From the NCBI GenBank assembly GCA_017544285.1, contig JAFYEL010000058.1:1-61326 (forward strand): a stretch of 61,326 bases of DNA, in the 5' to 3' direction. This DNA comes from Lachnospiraceae bacterium (GTDB lineage: Bacteria; Bacillota; Clostridia; Lachnospirales; Lachnospiraceae). The position numbers and the translations under genes are program-made. This document shows positions 7,081-15,467 of this stretch, in pieces (within the stretch, counting starts at the first letter, position 1; each line of letters opens with the position of its first letter). Below the pieces are notes generated by a model. It had not been told where the DNA came from and made no database searches. It worked only from the letters and a program-made list of their open reading frames with translations.

Positions 7081-9415
7081 GTATAAGATCATATTCGCAG
7101 TCATCATGGCCCTGTTTTTTGTGTGGGGTATCTGCGTTTTCAGAGATTACGGCATATCCTGGGACGAGGGAGCCCAAAGAGCCAGAGGACTGGCTGGCAT
7201 GCGCACAGTCATCACCACCCTTTTCGGAGCGGATAAAGTTCCCGCAAGGCTTCTGGAGGATGACGTGGCAGCCTACAACTACGGCGGCGTGGGCTACAGA
7301 CTCCCGGTGCTTTTGGCGGAAATGGCCACGGGCTTTACTCTTTCGGCCGAAAGAGCCTACAAGCTCTATCATCTCTATGTGTTTCTGTTCTTTTTCCTTT
7401 CGGCTTTTTTTGCATACTCGGCCTTGAGGCTTCTTGGCTTTGACAAAAAATACTCTCTTACGGGACTGGTGCTTTACCTCACCTGCCCCCGAATACTGGC
7501 TGATGCTTTTTATAACATCAAGGATCTGATGCTGCTGTCGTTTTTTACGATCCTGATAGCTCTGTCCATGTGGCTGGTAAAGGATTTCACCTATAAAAAG
7601 GCCGTTCTTCTGGCCGTGTTTACCGCCTTTGCCAACACCCAGAAAACCATGTCTGCATTTCCCGTGCTGATCTTTGCGCTTTACTATTTCCTTGTACCGG
7701 TCATAAAAAAAGACCGGACCGAGATCGTTTCCAGGGTTAAAAAACTTGCGGTCTGCGTAGCTTCCTGCATGGCGGTGCTCTTTGTCATCACACCCAAGCT
7801 CTGGCTTAATTTTTCCGAGACAATGGTAAAAAAGGTGACCACCACCTTTAACTACACCCACGGGGGCTTCGATATGGTGGCGGGCATGCTCATGAACAGG
7901 ATGGAGCTGCCCTGGTATTATCTGCTTCTCACCATCACCATGACGGTGCCCTGTATCTACGTTATTTTCTCCTGTGTCGGATCTCTTTCCTTTGCAGGCG
8001 GGATCTTTGTGAGAAAGGCCGGTGAAAAAGAGGATGAGGTCTTTTCACGCCACATGCTGTGGCTTATCTGGGGGCAGTTTGCCTTCTTTATGATCTATCC
8101 CATAGTCATGCGTCCGATGCAGTACAATCTGTGGAGACATTTCTATTTTGTGTTCATCTACATTGTCATCTTTACGGTCTACGGCATCAGGTTTGTGGCC
8201 GAAAAGGGCAGGATGCAGGCTGTGCTGACATCCCTGTTCTGTGTGATATCAGTGCTGCTGACCCTTGTCTGGATCGGGAAAAACCACCCTTACGAATATC
8301 TGTATTTCAATCCCGCTTTCCGTGGAGAGGCTGCAAAAAATACGGTTCAGGATTATTGGGTCGTCTCCTATAAGGGCCTTCTGTCACAGATCAAAGACGG
8401 TTCGGTCACGGATGTGAGCATCTTCCCCAGTTTGGTGGGGGATGTCTTTTTCGGCGATCCGGGGTGGGAGAATTACCATCTTGAATCCATCGACCACAGC
8501 GCCAAGTACCGCATCGAAGAGGGAAATCCCGGAGATAACAATATATACAGGATCTTAAAGACGGTTGAGGTGGATTCCCGCATCTGCGAGTCCCTGGTGA
8601 GAAGGGAGAACTTCTCCAATCTCATCCGCAAATACTATATCGAAAACGGAAGGGTAAGCGGCAAAAATTACGGCGACGAAGCAGAGATAGAGCACTACAG
8701 CGAGGGCACCGACAGATGTATCTGCATATCCCTGCCCGCCTCCCTTAAGGTGAAGGAGGCCGATCTCCTCTATGAGTCGGATTCCGTGGTAAATGAAAGA
8801 GTCTATGTCTCGGATAACGACTATGACTGGAGACTTATGGAGGGTGACTGCGTAAGGAAATGGGATGATCTTTTTGCCGTTGCGGATGAAGAATACCTGC
8901 CTTCGTTCATACTCATAAAATATGAGTGCACCTCCCCTTCCGATCCCGATATCGCCATAAGGCTTTTCGGGGAGGATGCCTCGGAAAAAACCACACGCGG
9001 AGATATCGCTTTCAACAGTAAGGATTCCCGCGAAAACACTGAGCTTGTCAGCTATCCCGGAGCGGATGGAGAGTCCGTTAAGACCCTTTTTGACGGATCG
9101 GACAAGGTGAGCCTGGATATCTTCAGTGAAATGAAGGGCGGAGAGGAGATCCGCCTTAGCTTAAGGGAAAACGCCGGGCAGATAGCGGGCTTCCGCCTTG
9201 ACTGCGGCAGCTCCCCCATGAGCGCGCCCCGGGGCATTGAGATAGAAGGCTCTTACGACGGGGAAAGCTACAGTCCCATATCCTTTAGCTACGGCAGCGC
9301 CGATGACTATGTATTTGACAGTCCGACGGATTACAGATATTTTATTATAAGGCAGACGGGTGAGAGCACTCACGCCCTCGCTCTTTCCGAGATTGGACTT
9401 TTGAGACAACCATGA
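7064..9415 (+). CDS. Polytopic GT-C type membrane glycosyltransferase
   Basis: This 783-residue protein has about ten to eleven TM helices in residues 8-430 and a large soluble C-terminal part with beta-sandwich character. Just after TM1 comes GISWDEGAQ, with an acidic pair where GT-C enzymes (PMT and ArnT type) keep a catalytic Asp. After the last helix comes HPYEYLYFNP, a motif shared with that superfamily. Such enzymes use polyprenyl-phosphate sugars outside the membrane. A polyprenyl-phosphate sugar synthase candidate is encoded two genes downstream (10530), which supports this job. The acceptor is unknown. The C-terminal region (about 550-783) was not recognised and may bind carbohydrate. 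Confidence 0.7.
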   Translation: MKKPDKYKIIFAVIMALFFVWGICVFRDYGISWDEGAQRARGLAGMRTVITTLFGADKVPARLLEDDVAAYNYGGVGYRLPVLLAEMATGFTLSAERAYKLYHLYVFLFFFLSAFFAYSALRLLGFDKKYSLTGLVLYLTCPRILADAFYNIKDLMLLSFFTILIALSMWLVKDFTYKKAVLLAVFTAFANTQKTMSAFPVLIFALYYFLVPVIKKDRTEIVSRVKKLAVCVASCMAVLFVITPKLWLNFSETMVKKVTTTFNYTHGGFDMVAGMLMNRMELPWYYLLLTITMTVPCIYVIFSCVGSLSFAGGIFVRKAGEKEDEVFSRHMLWLIWGQFAFFMIYPIVMRPMQYNLWRHFYFVFIYIVIFTVYGIRFVAEKGRMQAVLTSLFCVISVLLTLVWIGKNHPYEYLYFNPAFRGEAAKNTVQDYWVVSYKGLLSQIKDGSVTDVSIFPSLVGDVFFGDPGWENYHLESIDHSAKYRIEEGNPGDNNIYRILKTVEVDSRICESLVRRENFSNLIRKYYIENGRVSGKNYGDEAEIEHYSEGTDRCICISLPASLKVKEADLLYESDSVVNERVYVSDNDYDWRLMEGDCVRKWDDLFAVADEEYLPSFILIKYECTSPSDPDIAIRLFGEDASEKTTRGDIAFNSKDSRENTELVSYPGADGESVKTLFDGSDKVSLDIFSEMKGGEEIRLSLRENAGQIAGFRLDCGSSPMSAPRGIEIEGSYDGESYSPISFSYGSADDYVFDSPTDYRYFIIRQTGESTHALALSEIGLLRQP

Positions 9416-10533
9416 AGATATTGATAGTTTCCCATGAATATCCCCCCATCGGCGGCGGCGGCGCAAACGCCTGTAAGTTTCTGTCCCGTGAATTCGTAAA
9501 GAGAGGCCACAGCGTGGTGGTTGTCACCGCGGGCTTTGAGAGCCTCAACGGGATCGCTGAGGAGGACGGCTATGCCATCCACAGGCTGCCCTGCAAAAGA
9601 AAGCACAGGGAGCACTGTTCCTTTGCCGAGATGTCGGACTATATAAACAGGGCCATGCCCTACTGTGCTCAGCTTCAGAACCTTGCACATTTTGACGTCT
9701 GCATGGTCTTCTTCGGGATACCAGGAGGAGTTGTGGGCCGCTATCTCAAGAGCAGGTTTTCACTGCCTTATATCATCCGCTTCGGAGGCGGAGACATTCC
9801 CGGTTTCCAGGAGCGGTTTAAGCTGATATACAAGTTTGTCTCTCCCTTTGTGAAGAATATCTGGCATCATGCCTCGGCCCTTGTGGCAAACAGCGAGGGT
9901 CTGAAAAAGTTCGCCCTGGATTTTTGCCCCAAATATCCGGTACAGGTGGTGCCCAACGGAGTTGATACGGATTTCTTTTCCCCGGAAGGCTCAACCGTAA
10001 GCGATGAGGGAGATGAGGTAAGGCTCCTGTTCGTATCCAGGCTGATAAAGAGAAAGGGACTCCAGAACCTGATCCCCCATCTTAAGGATATCGAAAAGGC
10101 CTGCGGCAGGCGCGTTACCCTGACGGTTGTGGGTGACGGCCCCTACAGGGAGAGCCTTGAAAACCTCTGTACCTTCCATGATGTGGAGGACAGAGTCAGC
10201 TTTGAGGGACAGAAGGATAAAGAGGAAATACCGCCCTATTTTTCCAAGGCGGATATTTTTGTTTTCCCCTCATCAAGAGAGGGAATGCCCAATGCGGTGC
10301 TCGAAGCCATGGCGGGAGGACTGCCTGTGGTTATGACTCCCTGTGAGGGAGCTGCCGAGCTGATAGACGGCAACGGCATTATCGCAGAGGAGGGTGAGTT
10401 TTATAAGAGTGTAATAGAAGCCGTTAAATCCGGGCGTCTTGCCGATATGGGAAGGCGCAGCGCAAAAAGAGCCCGAAAGGAATTCTCCTGGGGGCAGACG
10501 GCGGAGAAATATCTGGAGATCATGAAATTATGA
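9412..10533 (+). CDS. Glycosyltransferase family 4, GT-B fold
   Basis: This 373-residue cytosolic enzyme begins with MKILIVSHEYPPIGGGG, the glycine-rich N-terminal loop typical of GT4. The C-terminal half holds LFVSRLIKRKGLQNLI and FVFPSSREGMPNAVLEAMA, with the E-x7-E type nucleotide-sugar binding motif. The start overlaps the previous stop by 4 bases (ATGA) and its own stop overlaps the next start, so it sits in the middle of a translationally coupled set. Donor and acceptor cannot be read from the sequence. Confidence 0.88.
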   Translation: MKILIVSHEYPPIGGGGANACKFLSREFVKRGHSVVVVTAGFESLNGIAEEDGYAIHRLPCKRKHREHCSFAEMSDYINRAMPYCAQLQNLAHFDVCMVFFGIPGGVVGRYLKSRFSLPYIIRFGGGDIPGFQERFKLIYKFVSPFVKNIWHHASALVANSEGLKKFALDFCPKYPVQVVPNGVDTDFFSPEGSTVSDEGDEVRLLFVSRLIKRKGLQNLIPHLKDIEKACGRRVTLTVVGDGPYRESLENLCTFHDVEDRVSFEGQKDKEEIPPYFSKADIFVFPSSREGMPNAVLEAMAGGLPVVMTPCEGAAELIDGNGIIAEEGEFYKSVIEAVKSGRLADMGRRSAKRARKEFSWGQTAEKYLEIMKL

Positions 10534-11525
10534 AAAAAGTATCTGTGGTTGTTCCCGTATACAACGAAGAGGGCAATGTGAAAGAACTTCACAAGGAGAT
10601 CGTGGACACCTGTGAAAAGGCGGGACTTGATTATGAGATAATATTTGTGGACGACGGCTCCGGGGACAAGACCGCCGAAATATGCAAGAGCCTGTGCCCC
10701 TTAAAGCTCATATGTTTCAGGCGTAATTTCGGCCAGACAGCGGCTATGGATGCCGGAATTAAGGCGGCAAAGGGCGATTATATCATCACCATGGACGGCG
10801 ATCTTCAGAACGATCCCGCGGAGATACCCGCCCTTATCAAATACCTTGAAGAAAACGACCTTGACGTGGTTTCCGGATGGAGAAAAAACCGCAAGGATAC
10901 TTTTTTCAAAAAATTCACCTCGAGGGTAGCAAACCTTCTGCGTTCCATCATAGTAAAAGACGGCATTCACGACAGCGGATGTTCTTTAAAGATATACAGG
11001 AGGGAGTGCTTCAGAGGTGTTAATCTGTACGGCGAGCAGCACCGTTTCATACCCGCCCTTTTAAAGATAAAGGGCTTCAGGGTAGGTGAGATGGTGGTAA
11101 ACCACAGGCCCAGGACGGCAGGTGTCACGAAATACAACTGGCACAGGGCAGTCAAGGGATTTGTGGATATGATATCCGTCTGGTTCTGGGATAAATATGC
11201 TGCAAGACCGCTTCATATCTTCGGCGGTCTGGGCATGATATTCATGGGCATCGGAGGCATCTGCGGCATCATGACCATCAGACTCTTCCTCATGGGACTG
11301 AAGCTGAACAGAAACATTATGTGGCCCGTGATGACCATCTTCTTCGTGATCATAGGTCTGATGATGTTTGTCTTCGGACTGATGAGTGAGATCATGATGA
11401 AGACGTATTACGGCGTTCACGTTGACATGCCCTATAACATCCGGTACATCACCATGGACGGAGAGGACATCACCGAGGAAGCCCTTCCCGATATCAAGGG
11501 CCGTCACCTCATAAGAAATCAATGA
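10530..11525 (+). CDS. GT2 polyprenyl-phosphate sugar synthase (DPM1/GtrB-like)
   Basis: This 331-residue protein has an N-terminal GT-A domain and two C-terminal TM helices (about residues 232-255 and 267-292). The blocks VVPVYNEEGNV, FVDDGSGDKT, RNFGQTAAMDAGI and TMDGDLQNDP are characteristic of dolichyl/undecaprenyl-phosphate mannose, glucose or related synthases. These load a sugar onto the lipid carrier at the inner face so that it can be flipped and used by GT-C enzymes. The GT-C protein encoded at 7064 is the natural partner. It overlaps its neighbours by 4 bases on both sides. Confidence 0.88.
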   Translation: MKKVSVVVPVYNEEGNVKELHKEIVDTCEKAGLDYEIIFVDDGSGDKTAEICKSLCPLKLICFRRNFGQTAAMDAGIKAAKGDYIITMDGDLQNDPAEIPALIKYLEENDLDVVSGWRKNRKDTFFKKFTSRVANLLRSIIVKDGIHDSGCSLKIYRRECFRGVNLYGEQHRFIPALLKIKGFRVGEMVVNHRPRTAGVTKYNWHRAVKGFVDMISVWFWDKYAARPLHIFGGLGMIFMGIGGICGIMTIRLFLMGLKLNRNIMWPVMTIFFVIIGLMMFVFGLMSEIMMKTYYGVHVDMPYNIRYITMDGEDITEEALPDIKGRHLIRNQ

Positions 11526-12400
11526 TGGGAAAACTGAGACTTTTTGCGGTATTTTGCGCTCTTATGGTGGTGCTCTGCGCCTGTGAGGGGGAAGGTATAT
11601 CATCCCCGAAGGACAGTGCGTCGCAGTCCCTTCCGGTAATAGTGATGGATGAACCGTCACCGGAAGTAAAGACGGAGCCGGAAGAGGACAGGGAAGAAGC
11701 CCCGGAGGAGACCGGTGAGGATACGGTGAAAGAAGCTGCCCCTGCGACCGGGGAGGATATGAACGAAACGGTTGAAGAGGGCACGCCGGAAGAAACTGAT
11801 GGTATCGAAGCCGGAGACTGGGTGGACAATCTCAAAGCCGCGGCATCGGAATCCCAGATACTCACTGTTGCCGCGTCCGGAAGCAGCGCACAGGTGTCCC
11901 TTCATGATAAGGGAGGGGACGGACATTTCAGACAGGTCTTTCAGACCGATGCATCCATAGGAAAAAACGGAATAGGAAAGAGCCGTGAGGGCGACGGCAA
12001 GACTCCCACGGGGAAGTACCGCTTCACCATGGCCTTCGGGCGAAAGAGCGATCCGGGCTGCAGCCTGGGATACACTCAGGTGGACGGAAACTGTTTCTGG
12101 GTGGATGATCCGGAGTCGAAGTATTATAACTCCTTTGCCGACACAAGGTCCGTTACGCCGGACTGGAAGAGTGCCGAGAACCTGTACGGGGCGGGAGCCT
12201 CATATAACTATGCCCTTGCGCTGGATTACAATGCGGCAAGGGTGCCGGGGAAGGGTTCCGCCATCTTTGTACACTGCAGGCCCACAGGAGGTGCAGGCTG
12301 CATCGCCATGGAGGAATCCATGGTAAAAAAACTGCTGGTGAATGTAAAACCGGGGTGCCTTGTGATAATAGACTCGGCCGATGGGATAGCCGGCTATTGA
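11522..12400 (+). CDS. Lipoprotein with L,D-transpeptidase (YkuD-like) catalytic domain
   Basis: This 292-residue exported protein has a signal peptide ending in a lipobox (VLCAC, Cys near 21), so it is probably lipid-anchored outside the membrane. An acidic low-complexity linker spans about residues 25-100. The C-terminal domain has GKSREGDGKTPTGKYRF and then FVHCRPTGGAGCIAM, with His251 and the presumed nucleophile Cys260, as in YkuD/ErfK-type L,D-transpeptidases. These enzymes cross-link peptidoglycan or attach proteins to it. ATGATG offers two starts (11522 or 11525). It closes the five-gene cluster that starts at 6001, so wall modification is a likely theme. Confidence 0.82.
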   Translation: MMGKLRLFAVFCALMVVLCACEGEGISSPKDSASQSLPVIVMDEPSPEVKTEPEEDREEAPEETGEDTVKEAAPATGEDMNETVEEGTPEETDGIEAGDWVDNLKAAASESQILTVAASGSSAQVSLHDKGGDGHFRQVFQTDASIGKNGIGKSREGDGKTPTGKYRFTMAFGRKSDPGCSLGYTQVDGNCFWVDDPESKYYNSFADTRSVTPDWKSAENLYGAGASYNYALALDYNAARVPGKGSAIFVHCRPTGGAGCIAMEESMVKKLLVNVKPGCLVIIDSADGIAGY

Positions 12401-12492
12401 GGTCCCGGGATTGTAGATATTTTAACGACTCAAAAAGGTTTTTTCGGCAAAAAATACCCCCGAAGAAAACGTATAAATCTCTAGCAAAGGCT

Positions 12493-12520
12493 TTGACTTA
12501 CCTTTGTAAATTTTTAGTTT
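12493..12520 (+). promoter_or_regulatory. Weak promoter candidate ahead of the structured RNA
   Basis: TTGACT (12493-12498) is followed at 16-base spacing by TAGTTT (12515-12520). The -35 box is good and the -10 box poor. The predicted +1 near 12527 lies just before the 5' strand of the candidate RNA's closing stem. Confidence 0.3.
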
Positions 12521-12527
12521 TGCATAA

Positions 12528-12833
12528 AGAGGCAGGTACGTTTTCGCAGAAAGCGAAATGCCGGCATCCGGGGGCTTTTCTTCGGGGGCAGCTTTGATAA
12601 GTCGTCATATCGGGGCCGCTTTCAAAGGAGCTTACGGTACGCAGGCAGCCGAAATGCCGAAACAGTACGCATGTTGTCGCGCAGTGCACGGCGGGGCCGC
12701 ATGTGAGGTTAGGCCGACGGGCCGGATCTTTGACTTATCCCCGGTATCAGGCACCGGCCTGCCCCGCAAAACTGATTTTATAAGACAAGTTGATAACGGA
12801 TTGCCCCGGGTGGTTCACCCGGGGCTTTGTCTT
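12528..12833 (+). ncRNA. Candidate structured non-coding RNA in a 513-base gene-free stretch
   Basis: The stretch from 12401 to 12913 holds no convincing gene, although several shadow frames are open. It does hold ordered secondary structure: a closing stem GGCAGG (12531-12536) with CCTGCC (12758-12763); a hairpin whose arms are 12539-12545 and 12549-12555 around loop GCA; a CCGGT/ACCGG hairpin near 12741-12757; and a perfect 10-bp terminator hairpin. It has a possible promoter of its own and a separate promoter for rmlB follows. It lacks the SRP RNA core, the RNase P consensus, the tmRNA ends and the T-box sequence. A 6S-type RNA or a long leader for the rml operon remain possible. Not recognised. 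Confidence 0.4.
12803..12833 (+). terminator. Strong rho-independent terminator before rmlB
   Basis: GCCCCGGGTG (12803-12812), loop GTT and CACCCGGGGC (12816-12825) form a perfect 10-bp stem followed by a T-rich tail (TTTGTCTT). An outer AAGACAA (12782-12788) can also pair with TTGTCTT (12827-12833). It would end transcription from the candidate RNA, or read-through from the gene at 11522. Confidence 0.75.
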
Positions 12834-12860
12834 GTGTATTTTCCAAAAAAATGCTATCAT
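12832..12860 (+). promoter_or_regulatory. Promoter of the rml/ABC-export glycan operon
   Basis: TTGTGT (12832-12837) and TATCAT (12855-12860) are spaced by 17 bases, with TGC directly before the -10 (extended -10 type). Predicted +1 is near 12867, giving a leader of about 47 bases ahead of rmlB. Confidence 0.5.
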
Positions 12861-12913
12861 TATTAGGATTGTGTAAAGAAGGATCCTGTGTCCTTTTTCC
12901 GGAGGAAAAGCAA

Positions 12914-13996
12914 ATGAGAACATACCTGGTTACGGGAGGCGCCGGCTTCATCGGCTCCAATTACATTCACTACATGTTTGAAAAATACGGCGATGAGATC
13001 CGCATCATAAATGTGGATGCCCTTACCTATGCGGGAAATCCCGAGAATCTCAAGGATATTGAGGGCCGCGACAACTACACCTTTATCAAGGCTGACATCA
13101 CCGACCGCGAGGCCATAGAGGATATATTCGACAAAAACGATATCGACAGGGTGGTGCACTTTGCCGCAGAGAGTCATGTGGACCGATCCATCACCGATCC
13201 CGAGGTCTTTGTAAAGACAAACGTGCTGGGCACTCTTGTAATGCTCAATGCCGCAAAAAAAGCCTGGGAGAATCCCGACGGAAGCTTTAAGGAGGGAAAG
13301 AAATTCCTCCATGTTTCCACTGACGAGGTATACGGCTCTCTCTCTGATCCGGACGATTATTTTTACGAGACAACCCCTTACGATCCCCACAGTCCCTACT
13401 CTGCCAGCAAGGCATCTTCGGACTTCATCGTAAAGGCTTACATGGACACCTACAGATTCCCTGCAAACATCACCAACTGCTCAAATAACTACGGACCTTA
13501 CCAGTTCCCGGAAAAGCTGATACCCCTCATGATCAACAACGCTCTTTCCGGCCGTGACCTTCCGGTTTACGGTGACGGCAAGAATGTCCGTGACTGGCTC
13601 TATGTTGAGGATCACGCCAAGGGCATAGACATGGTCCAGGAAAAGGGGCGTCTCTTTGAGACCTACAATATCGGCGGCCACAACGAAAAGCAGAATATCG
13701 AGATAGTCAACATCATCATCGAGACTCTTCTTGAGCTTCTTCCCGCTGATGACCCCCGCAGGAAAAATGTGGGCACCCATCTGATCAAATACGTCACCGA
13801 CCGCAAGGGCCATGACCGCAGGTATGCCATCGCTCCCGACAAGATAAAGAGCGAGCTGGGCTGGGAGCCCGAGACCATGTTTGCCCAGGGTATAAAAAAG
13901 ACCATAAAGTGGTACTTAGAGCACGAAGAGTGGATGCAGAACATCGTAAACGGTGACTATATGAACTACTACGATAAGATGTACGGTGACCGTTGA
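12914..13996 (+). CDS. rmlB: dTDP-glucose 4,6-dehydratase
   Basis: This enzyme converts dTDP-glucose to dTDP-4-keto-6-deoxyglucose, the second step of dTDP-L-rhamnose synthesis. The 360-residue protein has the NAD site TGGAGFIGSNY at the N-terminus, then FAAESHVDRSI, then the STDEVYGSL block with the catalytic Thr-Asp-Glu, then YSASKA (Tyr-x3-Lys). All are diagnostic of RmlB. The open frame reaches back to 12827, but the start at 12914 was chosen because it has a CGGAGG ribosome binding site and begins directly with the Rossmann strand. rmlA and rmlC follow at short distance. Confidence 0.96.
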   Translation: MRTYLVTGGAGFIGSNYIHYMFEKYGDEIRIINVDALTYAGNPENLKDIEGRDNYTFIKADITDREAIEDIFDKNDIDRVVHFAAESHVDRSITDPEVFVKTNVLGTLVMLNAAKKAWENPDGSFKEGKKFLHVSTDEVYGSLSDPDDYFYETTPYDPHSPYSASKASSDFIVKAYMDTYRFPANITNCSNNYGPYQFPEKLIPLMINNALSGRDLPVYGDGKNVRDWLYVEDHAKGIDMVQEKGRLFETYNIGGHNEKQNIEIVNIIIETLLELLPADDPRRKNVGTHLIKYVTDRKGHDRRYAIAPDKIKSELGWEPETMFAQGIKKTIKWYLEHEEWMQNIVNGDYMNYYDKMYGDR

Positions 13997-14032
13997 GTCG
14001 GCATTGTTAAAGCTGCAAGATAGGAGATAAAA

Positions 14033-14902
14033 ATGAAGGGAATAATTCTGGCAGGCGGATCCGGCACAAGGCTCTATCCGCTGACAAAAGCGGTAAGCAA
14101 GCAGATGATGCCTGTTTACGACAAGCCCATGATATACTACCCGCTTTCAACACTGATGCTTGCGGGTATCCGTGAAGTCCTGATAATCTCCACACCCAGG
14201 GACCTTCCCGCATTCGAGGAACTCCTGGGCACCGGAGAACAGCTGGGCATGAGCTTTTCCTATGCGGTACAGGAGCTGCCCAACGGCCTTGCGGAGGCCT
14301 TTATCATAGGTGATTCCTTTATCGGGAACGACAGGGTCGCAATGGTCCTGGGAGACAATATCTTCTACGGCCAGAATTTCTCGAGCGTGCTGAGGAGAGC
14401 CGCAGAGAGAGAGGACGGGGCCACTATTTTCGGCTATTACGTAAAGGACCCCAGGGATTACGGCGTGGTTGAGTTCGACCGCATGAACAGGGTCATCTCC
14501 ATCGAGGAAAAGCCCGAGAATCCCAAGTCAAATTACGCGGTTCCGGGACTCTACTTCTACGACAACGACGTGGTTGATATCGCCAAAAACGTGAAGCCTT
14601 CGGCACGCGGCGAGATAGAGATCACTTCGGTAAACAACGAGTACCTGAAGAGAGGAAAGCTTCATGTGGAGACTCTGGGCAGAGGCTTTGCCTGGCTCGA
14701 CACCGGTACTCATGATGCCCTTCTGGATGCGGCGGACTTCGTCAGCGCCTTCCAGAAAAGACAGGGACTTTACATCTCCTGCATAGAGGAGATCGCATAT
14801 AAACGCGGCTTTATAGACAAGGACAAGCTTATCGCCCTTGCACAGCCGCTTCTTAAAACCGCTTACGGAGCCTATCTGATGGATGTGGCTAACGGACTTT
14901 GA
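14033..14902 (+). CDS. rmlA: Glucose-1-phosphate thymidylyltransferase
   Basis: RmlA joins dTTP and glucose-1-phosphate to give dTDP-glucose, the first step towards dTDP-rhamnose, and is usually feedback-inhibited by dTDP-rhamnose. The 289 residues are standard for the family. [18 protein letters not shown] is the nucleotide-binding signature, followed by [18 protein letters not shown] and, further on, [11 protein letters not shown] with the metal-binding Asp. It lies 36 bases after rmlB with an AGGAG ribosome binding site, and 13 bases before rmlC. Confidence 0.97.
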   Translation: MKGIILAGGSGTRLYPLTKAVSKQMMPVYDKPMIYYPLSTLMLAGIREVLIISTPRDLPAFEELLGTGEQLGMSFSYAVQELPNGLAEAFIIGDSFIGNDRVAMVLGDNIFYGQNFSSVLRRAAEREDGATIFGYYVKDPRDYGVVEFDRMNRVISIEEKPENPKSNYAVPGLYFYDNDVVDIAKNVKPSARGEIEITSVNNEYLKRGKLHVETLGRGFAWLDTGTHDALLDAADFVSAFQKRQGLYISCIEEIAYKRGFIDKDKLIALAQPLLKTAYGAYLMDVANGL

Positions 14903-14915
14903 TTTGGAGGATGCA

Positions 14916-15467
14916 ATGGGAAAGATCAGTGTTGAAACCTGTCACATAGAGGGCCTTAAGATCATAACTCCCACGGTTTTCGGGGATGAGAGAGGCTACT
15001 TCATGGAGACCTACAACTACAACGATTTCGCCGAGGCAGGCATTGACTGCACCTTTGTTCAGGACAACCAGTCCTCATCCCGCAAGGGAGTGCTCAGGGG
15101 CATGCATTTTCAGAAAAACTTTCCCCAGGACAAACTGGTAAGGGTTATCAGCGGAGAGGTTTTTGACTGCGTCATAGACATGAGAAAAGGGTCTCCCACC
15201 TACGGGCAGTGGTTCGGCGTGGTGCTCAGCGCGGAAAACAAAAAGCAGTTTTTTATACCCAAGAATTTTGCCCACGGTTTCCTGGTACTTTCGGATAAGG
15301 CTGAATTCACCTACAAGTGTACCGATTTTTATCATCCCGATGACGAGGGCGGAGTGGCCTGGAACGATCCCGAGGTGGGCATAGAGTGGCCCATTCCCGA
15401 GGGTATGGAGCTCACCCTTTCACCCAAGGATGAGAAGTGGCCCGGCATTTCTGCATATAAGAATTGA
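14916..15467 (+). CDS. rmlC: dTDP-4-dehydrorhamnose 3,5-epimerase
   Basis: RmlC epimerises dTDP-4-keto-6-deoxyglucose at C3 and C5, the third step of dTDP-rhamnose synthesis. The 183-residue cupin has FGDERGYFMETYN, the catalytic His in GVLRGMHFQ, DVIDMRKGSPTYG-like spacing around the active site, and FFIPKNFAHGFLVLS. The upstream in-frame ATG at 14883 would overlap rmlA; the start at 14916 was preferred because of the TTGGAGG ribosome binding site. The stop TGA shares one base with the next start. No rmlD (the final reductase) lies anywhere in the window. Confidence 0.95.
   Translation: MGKISVETCHIEGLKIITPTVFGDERGYFMETYNYNDFAEAGIDCTFVQDNQSSSRKGVLRGMHFQKNFPQDKLVRVISGEVFDCVIDMRKGSPTYGQWFGVVLSAENKKQFFIPKNFAHGFLVLSDKAEFTYKCTDFYHPDDEGGVAWNDPEVGIEWPIPEGMELTLSPKDEKWPGISAYKN

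Noticed and set aside
12613-12701. Repeated GGGGCCGC and GTACGCA as possible CRISPR or mobile element repeats
   Set aside because: Only two copies each, 7-8 bases long and at unequal spacing. They fit better as parts of RNA helices.
12558-12866. Open frames across the 12401-12913 gap
   Set aside because: They run on both strands, have no ribosome binding site, differ in composition from real genes and cross the terminator hairpin and the rmlB promoter.
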